Shown here one piece after another: positions 1 to 12,539 of a stretch of 64,000 bases of DNA. The number at the start of each line of letters is the position of its first letter. Positions within the stretch are counted from its first letter, which is position 1. The notes below the pieces were generated by a model. The model made no database searches. It was not told the origin of the DNA and saw nothing but the letters and a program-made list of their open reading frames with translations. The stretch comes from Carya illinoinensis. Taxonomy: Eukaryota > Streptophyta > Magnoliopsida > Fagales > Juglandaceae. The position numbers and the translations under genes are program-made. The stretch spans positions 37,084,001 to 37,148,000 of the forward strand of contig NC_056752.1 of assembly GCF_018687715.1 (NCBI RefSeq). Reading direction: 5' to 3'.

Positions 1-31
1 AACAATTTAAAGTTATGAAAAAATCATAAAC

Positions 32-2744
32 CTGAGGGAGTTTATCAATGAATTTAGCAGCATTGGCCAGCTCAACAGCAGCTCTTATCTCTTCCGTAGT
101 TGCCCCATCCTTACCATAAGCAATATTGTCTTTAATGCTAGAAGTAAACAACACAGGTTCTTGGCTGACAAGGCCAATTTTCTTTCTGATCCACTTTAGT
201 TGGAACTCTCTAAGATTAATGTTGTCAATAAGAACCTCACCAGCTTGTGGATCATAAAATCTCTCAATCAAATTGATTACTGTTGATTTCCCACTTCCAC
301 TCTGCCCAACCAAAGCAGCTGTTGTACCACTAGGTATTGAAAGAGAAAATCCACTGAATATTTGTTCTTCAGGTCTTGCAGGATAACTAAAATGCACATC
401 CCTTAGTTCTATATCTCCACGAATATCATCTAATTGTAGTCCCTCAGTGTTGTAAGCATCTATCTTTGGCTTCCTGTTAATTGTCTCAAACATCTTAAAG
501 GCTGCAGCTTGTCCAGCAGCAAATGCGCTCATGCATGGAGAGGCCTGACCAAGCGATCTAAAAATAAAATTTGTGAGGCATATTTCTTATAAATCCCACG
601 CCCAAAAAGGGCCCATCGAAAAGGAGATCTGAAAGGAGGAATATTATGAATGGCAGATCCATTACCCTCATGATCATACAACTGCTCGACACCATTAAAA
701 ATACCCACTACAAACAAACAGGTCACTTGCTTAGAAGGCATATAAAAAGGAAACCCATAACAGGGAAAAGGTCTTTTGGTACTTGTTTTGTTTTGCTCTC
801 TTGCTATCAATCTACCAAAAAGAACTAACTTGACTGTCGGACTGTCCCCCACAGGGCAGTCTCTGGCAAGGATTATTTGGTTCAATTTGTAGTGCAGGTC
901 TAGGTCGTTAGCTTGGTTATGTGGTGTTTTGGAGAAGCGACGTCAGCAAAATTAATTCAAATTGAATATAACAACCTAATCTTTTGGACAAGAATTAAAA
1001 GGGTACCTAGTTTTGGGATAAGGAGTATGACAGATTATAATATGAGCACAATGTATAAGTTTTTATGGAGGATGAATGAAACTGATTGCAACTTACACGG
1101 AGCCAGTCAGAACAGCAAAAAGTACATTAATGACATCCCCTCCCGTATATCCCTTCTCAAGAATCATTTTCCCACCAAACCATATCGCCAAAGCATAACT
1201 GCAGAACATAATAAACGTAGCTGCACCAAGTCCCAACCCAGCAGCCAAGCCCTCTTGGATACCAGACTTGTAAGCTTTGGTTAAAGACTTTTTGTACTTA
1301 GTTATGGCTTCCTTTTCCCCTGTATAGGATGCAACCTGTATGGAAAATGACCAAGATTGATATTATTCTATAATAAAAGAACATGAAAATCAGAGATTCC
1401 TTATGCCATATGCATACAGTTCTTATGGAACCAATCGTCTGCTCTACCACGGTCGCTGCCACTGAATAAGCAGTTTGCCCTTGGGATGCCATCTTTCCAA
1501 TAATGATGCTCATGGCAGCAGCAGAGATGACAAGAGGTGGAAAGGAAGATAGCAAGACAAGGGCAAGAAGCCATCCCTTGACAAATGCTATAACAAAGCC
1601 TCCTACGAATGTTGCTACCAACTGTATGAACTTTCCAACCTGGAGATTGCAACAGTAAGAAAATGCATGAATAGGAGAGCATCTTAAACTCCAAATTCAG
1701 AAGCTTGGAGGAAATGTTATGGTTAGAGGTTTGAATGGTGGATCAATACCTTCTCGCCCAATGCATCTTGAATAAGTACAGTGTCTCCCGACATCCTCCC
1801 AACTATTTCTCCTGTTTTAGCTTCCTTATCAAAGAAGCCAATATCTTGCCTCAAAATAGTTTTCAAGTATAAACTTCTTATACGTGCAGCCTGCCTCTCC
1901 CCGGTCACCATCCAACAAGCCATCTCTGGCACATAGCATACAAGCGTAATTGGGCATCTCAGGTTCAAATAAACCAAACTTTTTTATAAGCCAAACTGTA
2001 TGTGTTATCTCAGCAAGGAGGCTCATGTACTTACGAAAAAACGATGCAACGCCAGATCCCAAAGCCAAGTATACAAAGTTTAGGGACATCTGAGAATTAA
2101 ATTGATCATGTCATCACAACTTATAGTGTTCTTTCAGGAAAAACATACCATCATGTTAACCATAGCAGCATACAACAAACAACTTTTTTTTTTGGTAGAC
2201 TTGTCGTTGAGCAAGCATGCTAGACTGGAGAGGACCACTTTAGAACAGCCGTTGAAACATAAATGGAATCCAAGGATTAAACATGGTATGGACTAGAATT
2301 TTGTTCCCTTCATATTGCATAATGGAGACAATCTCAAACGAGAAATTCAGCATAGATTTTGCACAAACATAGACAATTTAACACCCAGTTTTAGTTGAAA
2401 AATACCTTGGAAACCTTGTGAACTACATCTTTGGTATTTACTGTTCCTCCAAAAGAATCAATCGTATCTCCAAAGATTATGGTCATGAAAGGCATAGATA
2501 TTCCACTTCCAACAGCAGCAACTGTGCCAACAAACATTAGCAGATAATCCAGGGAGTCAGCAAAGGAGAAAAGTTTATAATATGGTACTCTATTAATGCT
2601 TTCCTCTTTCCCCTGGTTCTTGTTTGAATGTTGCTGGTTGTCCGTGATTTCTTGATTTTTTCCTAAATCTATGACTATATTGCTTGTCCATGCTGTGGAC
2701 TGCTCTGTGATTATTTCTCCAAGGGAAGTATTTTCTTCAGCCAT
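32..2744 (-). CDS. ABC transporter B family member (MDR/P-glycoprotein, ABCB4/11/21-like), N-terminal part; continues past left edge
   Basis: ATP-driven full-size ABCB transporter. Plant members of this group sit in the plasma membrane and several move auxin; the substrate here is inferred only from family. Exons read by eye on the minus strand: 2744-2406, 2089-2035, 1925-1750, 1639-1418, 1335-1097 and 557-32. They join in frame into 519 codons, all with GT-AG introns. Residues 1-65 are the polar N-terminus. From about residue 70 comes the first transmembrane domain ([18 protein letters not shown]). The first nucleotide-binding domain starts near residue 390, with Walker [10 protein letters not shown] at 428-436 and the Q-loop SQEPVLF at 475-481. 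Signature motif, Walker B and the second half lie beyond position 1. The start is the first ATG in the frame (2744); a GTG further upstream is also open. The last exon ends at a GT donor after LPQ. No frameshift or stop is seen, so the gene looks intact in this window. Confidence 0.9.
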
Positions 2745-4200
2745 GTTGTCTGGAGAAATACTTATTTCCACTATTTTTCGTAATCACTTCGAACAACCTA
2801 AACTATACGACGATAGCTGCAAGACAAACATCATTCTTTTGAATTAGCAACCCCATCGTTAAGGCTGGATGGATGAGTGAGGTTCGACATAATAATCTGA
2901 AACATGATCACAGAATAATTTCTAGGCTTTCCTCTATATCAGGTCATAGGAATATTTGCAGTGATTGACAAAGAACCCAAAGAACGGATCTTTTATTATC
3001 TTTATTTTTAAATCAAACGTGAACGTTCAGACAACCAATAAAAAAATCTAATCAAATTTTCTTTTCAATCCATGTTGTCAACACCGATAAGTTCTAAGGC
3101 AGTTAAGAAATTGAATCAACATATGAAACACCATTAAGGTAGCTGTTTAACCGACCCCCCTTTGAGTTTGCACCAATAGGAAATTTCACAGACAGAACTA
3201 GTAAAATAAATAAGAACATCAATTGCTCAATGAATTCAGTACGAGAACATTAATTTCAATACAGGCACCAACAAAATCAAGCAAATAGAGATTAAAAAAA
3301 AAAAAAATGAATGAATGAATGAATGGGAAACAGCAGTTACTAGAAAAGCCAAAGAATCCTCAGAAGGTGGTACCAAGACAGTATGTGGGGAGAATGACCA
3401 ACCTATCAAAAAAGAATTGCCGGAAAATACCTCTTCCTTACTAATGTCGTTATCAGAATAAGAAAAAGTTCTGAAAACATATTCATGCAAACCTCGGGCA
3501 AAAGAAGCTTTTCCTGCATTTACAAAAAGACATTATATTTAACAGCAGCAATGCAACAAAGAAACGAACAACATAAAACTAAGTTGCCAACTTAGACAAA
3601 CCAACACCTCTTCTTTGATCATCATAAAGAAAGTAAAGAAAGAACAGAACTGTAATAACAAATAATTCGAAGGAATATTAAAACCAAAAAAAAAAAAAAG
3701 CAGCTAGAAGATCACCTCTGTTTAGATGCTGGGTTAATGTGCCAGTTGAACTGAAAGGACGAGCCTTGCTTTATAAGCAACAGGGTGCAAAATTAGTCAA
3801 AAAGTAAAATAGGAATCAGCATCTACTTTTTAGTAATCTAAACCCAAAATTTTGAAACCCAATCCATCCTTGTTTGATTTCATTTATTTCGAGAATCATG
3901 TTCCAAACAATTCAGTCATGGAAAATGACAGGTAATATTTTTATATTTATTATGAATGTGGGTCCCGAAACTACATGGAATCTGACATAACTCAAGCCAA
4001 AGGCAAACATCTCCTCTGCAGATGTCTGTAGCTTAAACTAAGTTCTTATTTTTTGTCTGTACTGATTCCATATTGTCTGCATTTGGATTGCTGGAAGAAG
4101 GGAAAGGTCTAGGCTTGCCAAAGTCCTGCATCAGCAAGTAGTACTTGATAGAGACAAAGGTAAATGACAAGAAAAGAATGCAAAAACTATAACTTGTTAG
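2745..4200 (-). promoter_or_regulatory. Upstream region of the ABCB gene, probable 5' leader and promoter
   Basis: This stretch lies directly 5' of the ABCB start codon. On the minus strand a possible 3' splice site (TTGCAG) sits near 2818-2824, so a 5'UTR intron is likely, but I cannot place its donor. The short open frame at 3236-3490 is low complexity and has no recognisable domain. Runs of A at 3295-3307 and 3687-3700 and a (TGAA)n stretch near 3307-3325 are visible. No coding gene is recognised. Confidence 0.35.
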
Positions 4201-5407
4201 GTTGCTAGGGATTTATTATATATATATATATATAGGATGAATTCCTACAGTGATTACAGGAGTTTTATTGAATTTCAAATTCTTCGGGGAAAAAGTAAGC
4301 ATAATCTCATAAAGCTTTAATTTATTAAGGAAAATGTTGATGCACTCGCTTTTCACTTCAAGACTAGATACAACAAGACGTGTTAAAAGTGTTAGAACAA
4401 GAATAAAACAACTAGAACGTAAGAGTAGGTTTAGGTGATGAGATCGTGATGAGAAATTATTATAATTCATCTTAATTTTTTTTAAACATCATTTAAATAT
4501 AATATTTTTTAATTTTAAATTTTTAACTTTTTTATCTAATTCTTACCATTTTTACAAAATTTAAAATAAAACAAATAATCAATACTAACTTTTTCAAGCT
4601 TCAAAAACAAAAATAAAATAAAAATTTATATTCAAATATAAAAAAAATATTCACATACAATTTCACTACTATTCACATAACCCTAGATTTTCTTTTGAAA
4701 ATAAAATAAAATTAGAAAACATAACACTTGAAAAGTGGTATAAAAATAAAAACTTTAACAGAAATAATTTTAGTGACCTATAAAAACTAAAACGAGACAA
4801 AAAAAAATATATTTAAATTAGTATAAAAAAATTATAAATTAAAAAATTGGGACTTAAAAAAGTTAAACCATAAACCTATAAAAAAATTTTAAATATAAGA
4901 TAATTGTTTATATTTTAAAAACTAAAATCTAAAATAAAATAAAATTTAAAACTAAACTTAAAATTAAAAAAAAAAAAAAAAAAAAATTGAAACCGTAAGG
5001 AACAAAAAAGTTTCTTTAAGCGGGGATTTCTATTCCCATGAAAACCGTGTTACCGTAGCCCGTAGGGTAGCTCGCAATTCGTTCCCCTGGCCTTCACGGG
5101 TGGCTGCTCCCTACGCATCCTGCGTTATTTTTATAAAAAAATTTAATTATAAGTATAATTATGTATTAATATATATATTAATTTATTATAATCAGATAAA
5201 ATATAAATTTTATTAAATATAGTATTAATTTAAAATTTAAGTATGAAAGAATCAGTATTAATATATAAATTAGAACGTGACTTTGCTTATATGTAACAAA
5301 ATTCTATTTTTATTTTTCTAATACTTGTATTATTGCACTTACTTGAGTTTAGTTTGAGAATAAATGAGTGCGGGACTATACAAAATTATTTCTACAAATT
5401 AACATAC
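4200..5407. repeat. AT-rich intergenic DNA with MITE-like sequence and a GC-rich island
   Basis: A (TA)n run occurs at about 4216-4233. From about 4435 to 4690 the composition resembles the AT-rich MITE family seen at 22323, 38613 and 39678 (ATATTTTTTAATTTTAA core and ATTCACATAA-type end). A poly(A) run of about 18 lies at 4969-4986. A compact GC-rich patch at about 5018-5128 interrupts the AT-rich sequence. No gene is seen. Confidence 0.4.
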
Positions 5408-5938
5408 TGTAATGTACTTCCTTAATCCTCAACTTCTGTTACGATCAGAATCCTAATCTCTGTTAGAAAAAAGGTCCAAAATGCAATCACTCACAATCAT
5501 GAACAGACTCGATCACGGAAGAAGAACTCAGACTAGAATCACAAGCTTCTATATTATTCGGAAGAGATTTTCGAGCAATCCCCAAGCTCCTTACAAATCA
5601 ATATCACAAGTAAAATAGTTGATCCCTTTCTACAACCCTAACTGACTCTATTTATAGGAAGAAGTAACAGAACTAACTAATAGACTACAAAGCTTCCCTA
5701 AAATGTAAAACATAAAACGGTGTCGTAATGGCTTATTCCACATAACAATGCAAAACGAATCGTTTTATTAAACTCAACCAATTAATTCGTACGGCAATGC
5801 TTTTCCCCCCTGTGCACCATTTCATTAACTCCCATCCCTTGCTGCACACCATTTCACCATATCCAAACACATCATATCACAGTCTATTAAAAATCATTGC
5901 CTGCTGATTGTATCTTCAACCCAGATCCACACATAACA
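5408..5938 (-). repeat. 3' LTR of the gypsy element
   Basis: 531 bp, beginning TGTAATGTAC and ending ACATAACA on the plus strand. It matches 10407-10920 nearly throughout and carries 17 bp that the other copy lacks. Relative to the minus-strand element this is the downstream LTR. Confidence 0.9.
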
Positions 5939-5951
5939 ATCTCCCCCTCTT
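5939..5951 (-). other. Polypurine tract of the gypsy element
   Basis: On the minus strand the bases just before the 3' LTR read AAGAGGGGGAGAT, a typical polypurine tract for plus-strand DNA priming. It abuts the LTR boundary TGTTATGTG. Confidence 0.8.
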
Positions 5952-5992
5952 AAAGGACTTGCCAACAAGGCCTTCAACCCAGATCCACACAT

Positions 5993-6463
5993 CTACAAGA
6001 TAGTCCCAACCAAGTGGGAATATAACTGCCTCAATTTCCACAAACACTCCCAAGAGGAATCTTCAGGAGCAAGCCCCACCCAACTCACTAAGACCTCAGT
6101 TACAACATGGTTACCTCTCCTTTGCATCCTCCTGTCAAGGATCTCTTGTGGCTCAAGTTGCAATTGGTCATTAGAACCAGTTGGAGGTAAGGTGGGTAAA
6201 GGAATGACATGCTGCCCCAGCTTCTTCTTTAAGCAAGAGACATGGAAGATAGGATGGATCTTGGAAGATGATGGCAAATCAAGTTTATAAGCCACTGACC
6301 CCACTTTCTGCAGCACTAGAAATGGGCCATAAAACTTTGGAGCTAATTTCATGTTATGACGCATAGCCATTGTCTTCTGCCTATAAGACTGTACTCTTAA
6401 GAAGATCCAGTCACCTACCTGAAAAGATCTATCTGTTCTACCCCTATCAGCAAAAAATTTCAT
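5993..6463 (-). pseudogene. Gypsy integrase C-terminal region plus chromodomain
   Basis: 156-codon minus-strand segment of the pol frame. The first part (VGDWIFLRVQSYRQ, then LAPKFYGPFLVL) is the integrase C-terminal GPY/F-type module. The last part (VLVSWVGLAPEDSSWE) is a chromodomain, which in chromoviruses helps target integration to chromatin. It is separated from the integrase core by frameshifts and stops, so it is not expressed as part of a polyprotein. Confidence 0.85.
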
Positions 6464-6566
6464 CCTGTGCTATGTTATCCCTCAACAACCTTAGTAATTC
6501 ATCCCTTATTTTTAATTGTTGATCAACAGCATCATTCAAGGAAATGCCAGGCACATAAGAAAGAAG

Positions 6567-7418
6567 TTAAGGGGGACCATAACCATAAAGGGCTTCAAAT
6601 GGAGTCATTTTGATGGAAGAGTGTAGAGTAGTGTTGTAACACCACTCAGCCATAGCCAACCATGAAGTCCACTGCTTTGGTTGTTGACTACAATAACATC
6701 TCAAATATCCCTCCAAGCATTTATTTAATGCCTCTGTTTGGCCATCAGATTGAGGATGGTATGAAGAAGTAAAATCCAAGGAAACACCTTGTAAGTGAAA
6801 CAACTGTTTCCAGAAAGAGCTAGTGAAGACTGTATCTCTGTCTGAAACTATTGATCGAGGCAAGCCATGCAATTTCAAGACCCCATTGAAAAAGAATTGA
6901 GCTACCTTAACAACTGTGTAGGGATGTGAAAGTGGAAAGAAATGAGCAAATTTAGTCAATCTATCCACCACAGAAAACACTATAGAAAACCCATTATAAA
7001 GGGATAACCCTTCAATAAAATCCATGGATATATCCAGCCAAGGGGAATCAAGGACTACTAAAGGTTGTAAGAGGCCAGGGTACTTCACATTTTCACTCAT
7101 ACTGACCAAACAGGTTTCACATTTCTTAACCAACTTCCTGACATCTTTCCTCATACCAGGCCACCAGAAATCTCTTCGAGCCATTTGAAGTGGTTTATGA
7201 TAACCCACATGACCAGCTTGTGGATTGTCATGGATATATTGCAGTATTTTGGATAAAATAGATGAAGAAGGAACTATCACCAACCTGCTCTTTCTGAGTA
7301 ACAACCCTTGTTGAGTAGAAAAATGTTTTGGACCTTGCTGACCTTGCTGTAATTTAGGAACCAAATCCACATATTTTGGGCAGAAGGAATAACTATGCTT
7401 AAGTTCTTCAATCCACAA
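6567..7418 (-). pseudogene. Gypsy integrase core with zinc-binding domain
   Basis: 283 open codons on the minus strand. The HHCC zinc-binding region is visible (HVGYHKPLQMARRDFWWPGM, then CETC). The DDE core follows: DISMDFIEGLS carries the first Asp, SDRDTVFTS the second, and the segment after HPQSDGQTEALNKCLE holds the Glu. This is the best-preserved part of the element. Confidence 0.88.
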
Positions 7419-8647
7419 AGGAGTGGGAAAAGAAATTATAGCAATTAGAGCTTGTTCTTCTTCATCCTTCCTTGAAAGAGCATCGGTAACCAGATTCTCT
7501 TTGCCCTTTTTATAGTCTATTGTGAATTTGTGAAATCATAACCAATGAGCTTGGACACCCATTTGTGTTGTGCCTCCGTACCAATTTTCTGTTCCACCAA
7601 GAACTTTAAATCCTACTAATCAGTCTTGATTTTAAAGGGATGGTCCAACAGATAAGGTCTCTATCTCTGAACAGCAGAAACCAAGGCCAACAGCTCCTTT
7701 TCATAGGTTGATAATAGCAAAGCTTTTCCCTTCAAAGCTTTACTATAAAAGGCTATTGGTTGAGACACTTGCATCAAGACTGCTTTAAGACCTACCCTAT
7801 AAGCATCACATTCTATGGTGAAAATTTTAGTGAAATCTGGCAACCTCAACATGGAGGACTGCTAACAGCACTTTTTAATAATTCAAATGCCATAGTAGCC
7901 TTATCATTCCAGCAAAAAGAATTTTTTCTTTTAATAAATCTATCAAAGGAGCTGCTATAGAACTATACCCTCGGATGAACTTCCTGTAGTAGCCTGTCAA
8001 CCCCAAAAAACCTCTCAAAAACTTCAAGGTTTTAGGAACAGGCCAATTAAGCATAGCTGCAGTCTTTGTTGGATCTATTTGTACTTCTTTCCCAGATATA
8101 ATGTGGCCCAAATACTCAATCTCAAGTACACCAAACTTGCACTTTGACATTTTGGCATACAGAGTATGTTGTTTCAATGTACTCAAAACAGTCTTTACAT
8201 GCAACAAATGGTCAATAACATTTTTACTATATATGAGGATATCATTAAAAAAAAATAAAAAATAAAAAAAAACCTTTTAAAAAAAGGCTTGAAAATATGA
8301 TTAATTAAACCTTGAAATGTGGTAGGCGCATCAATGAGTCCAAATGGCATCACTAGAAATTCATAATGGCTCTCATGAGTTCGGAAAGCTGTCTTTGGAA
8401 TATCCTCATCCCTCACATGAATATGGTGGTAACTAGCTCTTAAATCCAGCTTTGAAAAGATTCTAGTCCCAAACAATTCATAAAGTAATTTATCTATCAC
8501 AGGAATTAGAAATTTATCTTTTATGGTTTCATGGTTTAGGGATCTATAATCTATGCACATACGCCAAGTGCCATCAGCCTTTTTAACCAACAACACAGGT
8601 GAGGAAAATGGACTCTGGCTAGGTCTAACTACACCAGAATGCAACAA
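7419..8647 (-). pseudogene. Gypsy reverse transcriptase and RNase H, frameshifted
   Basis: Reverse transcriptase motifs are spread over several minus-strand frames: [11 protein letters not shown] and [13 protein letters not shown] in 8195-8647, then MSKCKFGVLEIEYLGHIIS in 7875-8207. RNase H (FTIECDAYRVGLKAVLMQ) is at 7661-7852. The catalytic box region falls across homopolymer runs at 8240-8282 that shift the frame, and its first Asp reads as Asn. Stops lie between RNase H and integrase. The enzyme cannot be active. Confidence 0.85.
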
Positions 8648-8677
8648 TTCATGGACAATCTTCTCAATCTCAGATTT

Positions 8678-9532
8678 CTAGTAATGAGGGTACCTGTATG
8701 GCCTTATTGAAACAGGAGAAGCCCCTTCCCTGAGATTAATTGGGTGATTAAAAGCTCTCCTTGGAGGCAGCCTAACAAGTTCAGCAAATACATCACTAAA
8801 TTGCTTAAGTAAGTCAGCCATTGGACCTTCCACAGAAACTTCAACAGGTTGCTGTTCAACAGGCATCATCTGTAAAAACCAGCCTTGTTTATTCACAAAT
8901 TGTGACTTAAAGCCCTTAACACCAGACATCATATGTATACTGGCAAAAGTTAAGCCTTGCAAGCTCACCATCTGACCACCCCACTCAAACTGCATAGACA
9001 TATCTACAAAGTTCCAAGTGATAGAGCCCAAAGTTTTTAACCATTGAACCCCGAGGACTACATCACAACCTCCCAAAGCTAACACATGGAAGGAAATAGA
9101 AAACCTCTACCCCACTGCCTTGACTCAAAAGTTTTCCCCATTGGCTACTCTAACTTGCAAACTAGAGTCTTTGTGAACAGTCAATTTATCATCCTGGACC
9201 ACTAAAGGATCCACAAAATTATGTGTGCACCCAGAATCTACTTGGATTTCAACAGCACAAGAGCCTTCACAACCATGCAATCTCATAGCATTTACACTGA
9301 TAGACCCAGAAATAGCATTGACAATCACTTCCAAAGTATCAACCTCTATAGGAACAGATTGGCTATCCTCAATACACAAAGGGTCTTCATTATCTGATTT
9401 GTCTAATTCCTCAGAATCAGCTTGAATGAAATACACTTTGGTTTTTTCACAAGTGTGATTTGGGTTCCATTTCTCCTCACAATGAAAACATAAACCCTTC
9501 CTCATCTTCTCATCAATCTGAGAAGAATTCAC
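8678..9532 (-). pseudogene. Gypsy CCHC knuckle and aspartic protease region
   Basis: On the minus strand, 9125-9532 holds a CCHC zinc knuckle (CFHCEEKWNPNHTC) and the protease active site VDSGCTHNFVD. The remaining protease and linker (GGCDVVLGVQWLKTLG, LPPRRAFNHPINL) continue in another frame at 8678-9085. A break between the two frames makes this a pseudogene. Confidence 0.85.
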
Positions 9533-9631
9533 CCTCTTTAAGAGAGGAAAATTCTTATTGCCTTCATCAGTGAAATCTTTAAGTCCAACTTGATAAATTG
9601 GCCACTTATCAGCATAATGACCATTGGTCCT

Positions 9632-10389
9632 CTAAGACTTCCTTGAAGATAAAACATACTCTTCTTGCAACTTGGCCAAGCCAAAGGTAGCCCCTAAGTT
9701 CAAAGGATTAAACATTTTTATAGGAATTTTTATGTCATCTTTCAACCCACTGATAAAATAGCTCATTTTATTTCTTTCGGACAAGCCTTTTAACCTATTA
9801 GACAATGCCTCAAACTGTGTGGTATACAACCCAATAGAACTAGTCTGTTTCAATCTTGTCAAGGCCTCCATTGGATCATCAAATACCGATGGTCCAAATC
9901 TATTTTGCATTGTCACCACTAAGGTCTCACACGAATTAAATTTTCCAGAATTCAAGGCATTTTGGTACCAAACCAATGCCTCACCATCCATATGGTGTGA
10001 TGCCACCATTAATTTTTGATGAAATGGCAAAAGCAATCAAAATATTGATTAGCCCTAAAGATCCATCCCGCAGGATCAGTACCACTGAAATGTGGAAATT
10101 TCAACCTAAAACTCTTCTGAAAACCACCTCTATCCTCATGATTTCTAGGCACATGATCTCTTTCTCTAGACACCTCCCTATCATTTCGATATAAAGCATT
10201 CACAATCTCAACAACATATCTCAACATGTCAGAAACTTGATCTAACCTTTCTGTTATTCCTGTAATAGTGTGTTGATGATGTTCAAGTTGTTTCTGCACC
10301 ATCTCTTGGTGTTTCTGAGAGGCATCTTGTTGGCCTTTAAGTGCTCCACGCGTACCTTCAGCCATTACACTTTCTGTGGTAAGGATCAC
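9632..10389 (-). pseudogene. Gypsy gag (capsid) region
   Basis: Retrotransposon gag domain in two overlapping minus-strand frames. 10389-10009 includes the likely start (MAEGTRGALKG) and FPHFSGTDPAGWIFRANQYF. The second frame, 10036-9632, carries MDGEALVWYQN, FGPSVFDDPMEALTRLKQ and the end of the capsid-like fold. A frameshift lies near 10010-10036. Confidence 0.85.
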
Positions 10390-10404
10390 CTACTACTGAT
10401 ACCA
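10387..10404 (-). other. Primer binding site of the gypsy element (initiator Met tRNA)
   Basis: On the minus strand, two bases after the 5' LTR, the sequence reads TGGTATCAGTAGTAGGTG. Its first nine bases match the complement of the plant initiator methionine tRNA 3' end, as in many plant LTR elements. Confidence 0.8.
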
Positions 10405-10406
10405 AT

Positions 10407-10920
10407 TGTAATGTACCTCCTTAATCCTCAACTTCTGTTACGATTAGAATCCTGATCTCTGCTAGAATAAAGGTTCAGAACACAGTCACTCACAATCATG
10501 GAAGAAGAACTTAGACTAGAATCACAAGCTTCTATATTATTCGGAAGAGATTTTCGAGCAATCTCCAAGCTCCTTACAAATCAATATCACAAGTAAAATG
10601 GTCGATCTCTTTCTGCAACCATGACTAACTCTATTTATAGGAAGAAGTAACAGAATTAACTAACAGACTACAAAGCTTCCCTAAAACGTAAAACATAAAA
10701 CGGTGTCGTAATGGCTTATTCCACATAACAATGCAAAACAAATCGTTTTATTAAACTCAACCAATTAATTCGCACGACAATACTTTTCCCCACTGCACAC
10801 CGTTTCATTACTCCCATCCCTTGCTGCACATCATTTCACCATATCAAAACACACCGTATCACAGTCTGTTAAAAACCATTGCCTGCTGATTGTATCTTCA
10901 ACCCAGATCCACACATAACA
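10407..10920 (-). repeat. 5' LTR of the gypsy element
   Basis: 514 bp, matching 5408-5938 apart from a 17-bp deletion and scattered changes. It lies upstream of gag on the minus strand. Confidence 0.9.
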
Positions 10921-11113
10921 CATGCTTTTATATAATCCGTCAGATCTATTTTACAATAAAAATAACTTTATAATTTCTACAAACAACATGTTTTTAAAGT
11001 GTACCATGAGTCTTCTCTCTAGTTTCTCTCAAAGTTTCTGTCTTGTGAGAATTTAGAGGTGGTGTGCAATCCTTGCAGGGTTTTTTTGTTTTCACCCTCA
11101 GGGGTTTTCATCT

Positions 11114-12003
11114 ATGATGGAAGGGTTGCAACATTTGTGGAGTAATCTTCGATTGAGTGAAGAAGAAGATGCCTCTATTGTGCTGGAGGAGGTGGATGTC
11201 TTTGTGGTGAAGAGTAAGGATGATTTGAGTTTGATTGGAAAAACTTGGTGTGATCGACAGTTGGGAAAGCAGGTTGTTGAATAGACTATGGCAAGAATTT
11301 GGCACCTTAGTAAACCTATTGTGTTAAAGGAGGTTAGAAGGAATGTGTTTGTGATGAGTTTTGCAACTCATGCCGATATGGAAAGAATAGAAGTAGGAAG
11401 GCCATGGTTTTTTTATGGTCAATTATTTGTGATTATTTCATTTGATGGCATTACTCCAGTTCATGCATTGAAGTTTGATGTGGCACCTTTTTGGGTGCAA
11501 TTCCATAATCTTCCTTTCTTTGGTATAAATAGGGATTATGGTATCAAGTTGGGTGGTTCCATTGGTGAGGTACTGGAAGTGGATGTCGATACTGATAAGG
11601 TTGGCTGGGGTAGCTGTCACAGAGTTAAAAAATTATGATTGACTTGAAGAAGCCACTTGCTTGAGGAAGGACATTCACTGTGCAGGGTGCTAAGGTTTGG
11701 TGTCCTGTACAATTTGAGAATCTCCCTCATTTCTATTTTACATGTGGTAGAATTATTCATGAAAGTGCTAGTTGCCAAATGGAACCTCAATCTTCACCTC
11801 AATTTGGTGCTTGGCTGCAAGCAGAGTCAAATTTTAAAAGGAGTGGGAGCTATCGCATGATCAAAGTTCAAAAGTTGGTGCAGGAGCAGAACATGGTGGC
11901 AGTTGGTGGTGCTAAGCACATTAAGATCATAAATGCAACGTATGTCCCTCTTCAATGCTCAATTATGAGGATAGCATACCTTCAGGCACATCTACAACTG
12001 TAA
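11114..12003 (+). pseudogene. LINE ORF1: DUF4283 domain and zinc-knuckle remnant
   Basis: The frame begins with ATG at 11114 (MMEGLQHLWSNLRLSEEE). It is broken by TAG at 11282-11284 and continues as MARIWHLSKPIVLKEVRRNV to about 11636. This matches the RNA-binding DUF4283 domain of plant LINE ORF1. After a frameshift, 11680-11800 reads FYFTCGRIIHESASC, a CCHC-type knuckle whose first Cys has become Tyr. The downstream linker (about 11800-12560) is poorly conserved. Confidence 0.8.
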
Positions 12004-12539
12004 CTCACGACAGTTTTCAGAATGTATCAGTTACTAACTGTTATGGACAGCAAGGAGTTCCTCATGTTGTAATGGCTGTAATTGATAATATTGGAGCTAA
12101 AGGAGTGGTGGAGGTACACGTGAAAAAAAGTGGTGATCTTGGGCTTGATGGACCATCTCATATTGGGCATGTTGTTAGGCCTACTCCTGGGCTTTCTGAG
12201 GTTATCGAATGAGCTATTGCTAAGCCTATTCATGGAAATGAAGCTCAGCTGGATGATGTCGTACCTGTACAAACTAAGTCTTTGCAGAGAAGGTACACTA
12301 GAAGTATTTGGAAGAAAAGAGCTAGAGCATCCTCCTATGATATACTGGTACAGTCTTCTGTGCAAGTTGATGAGGATGTTAAGAGGAAGAGATCCGTGAA
12401 GGAGAGTGCTGGTGGTACTCTACATGTTGGTGAGAATAAAAAGTGTAAGTTGTCAATTTTATCTAATGATGTTGGTGTGCATGTTGAAAAGGAACCTCAA
12501 AATAGGAGGGGTAATAAGCAATTGAGATCGACAGTGGTC

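Larger units (their letters stand above)
5408..10920 (-). mobile_element. Complete but decayed Ty3/gypsy chromovirus LTR retrotransposon
   Basis: Two closely similar LTRs (5408-5938 and 10407-10920) bound about 4.5 kb of internal sequence on the minus strand. Both have TG...CA-type ends on either strand. The flanking 5-mers CATAC (5403-5407) and CATGC (10921-10925) look like a target-site duplication with one change. Internal order on the minus strand is gag, CCHC knuckle, aspartic protease, reverse transcriptase, RNase H, integrase, chromodomain. That order and the terminal chromodomain place it among chromoviruses. The frame is broken many times, so no polyprotein can be made. The LTRs differ by a 17-bp indel (present near 5498-5515) and scattered substitutions, so insertion is not recent. 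Confidence 0.92.

Noticed and set aside
529..885. 118-codon minus-strand frame
   Set aside because: It covers intron sequence between two ABCB exons and shows no domain of its own.
3236..3490. Minus-strand frame with hydrophobic residues
   Set aside because: It is built on low-complexity TGAA/A-run sequence upstream of the ABCB start and has no recognisable domain.
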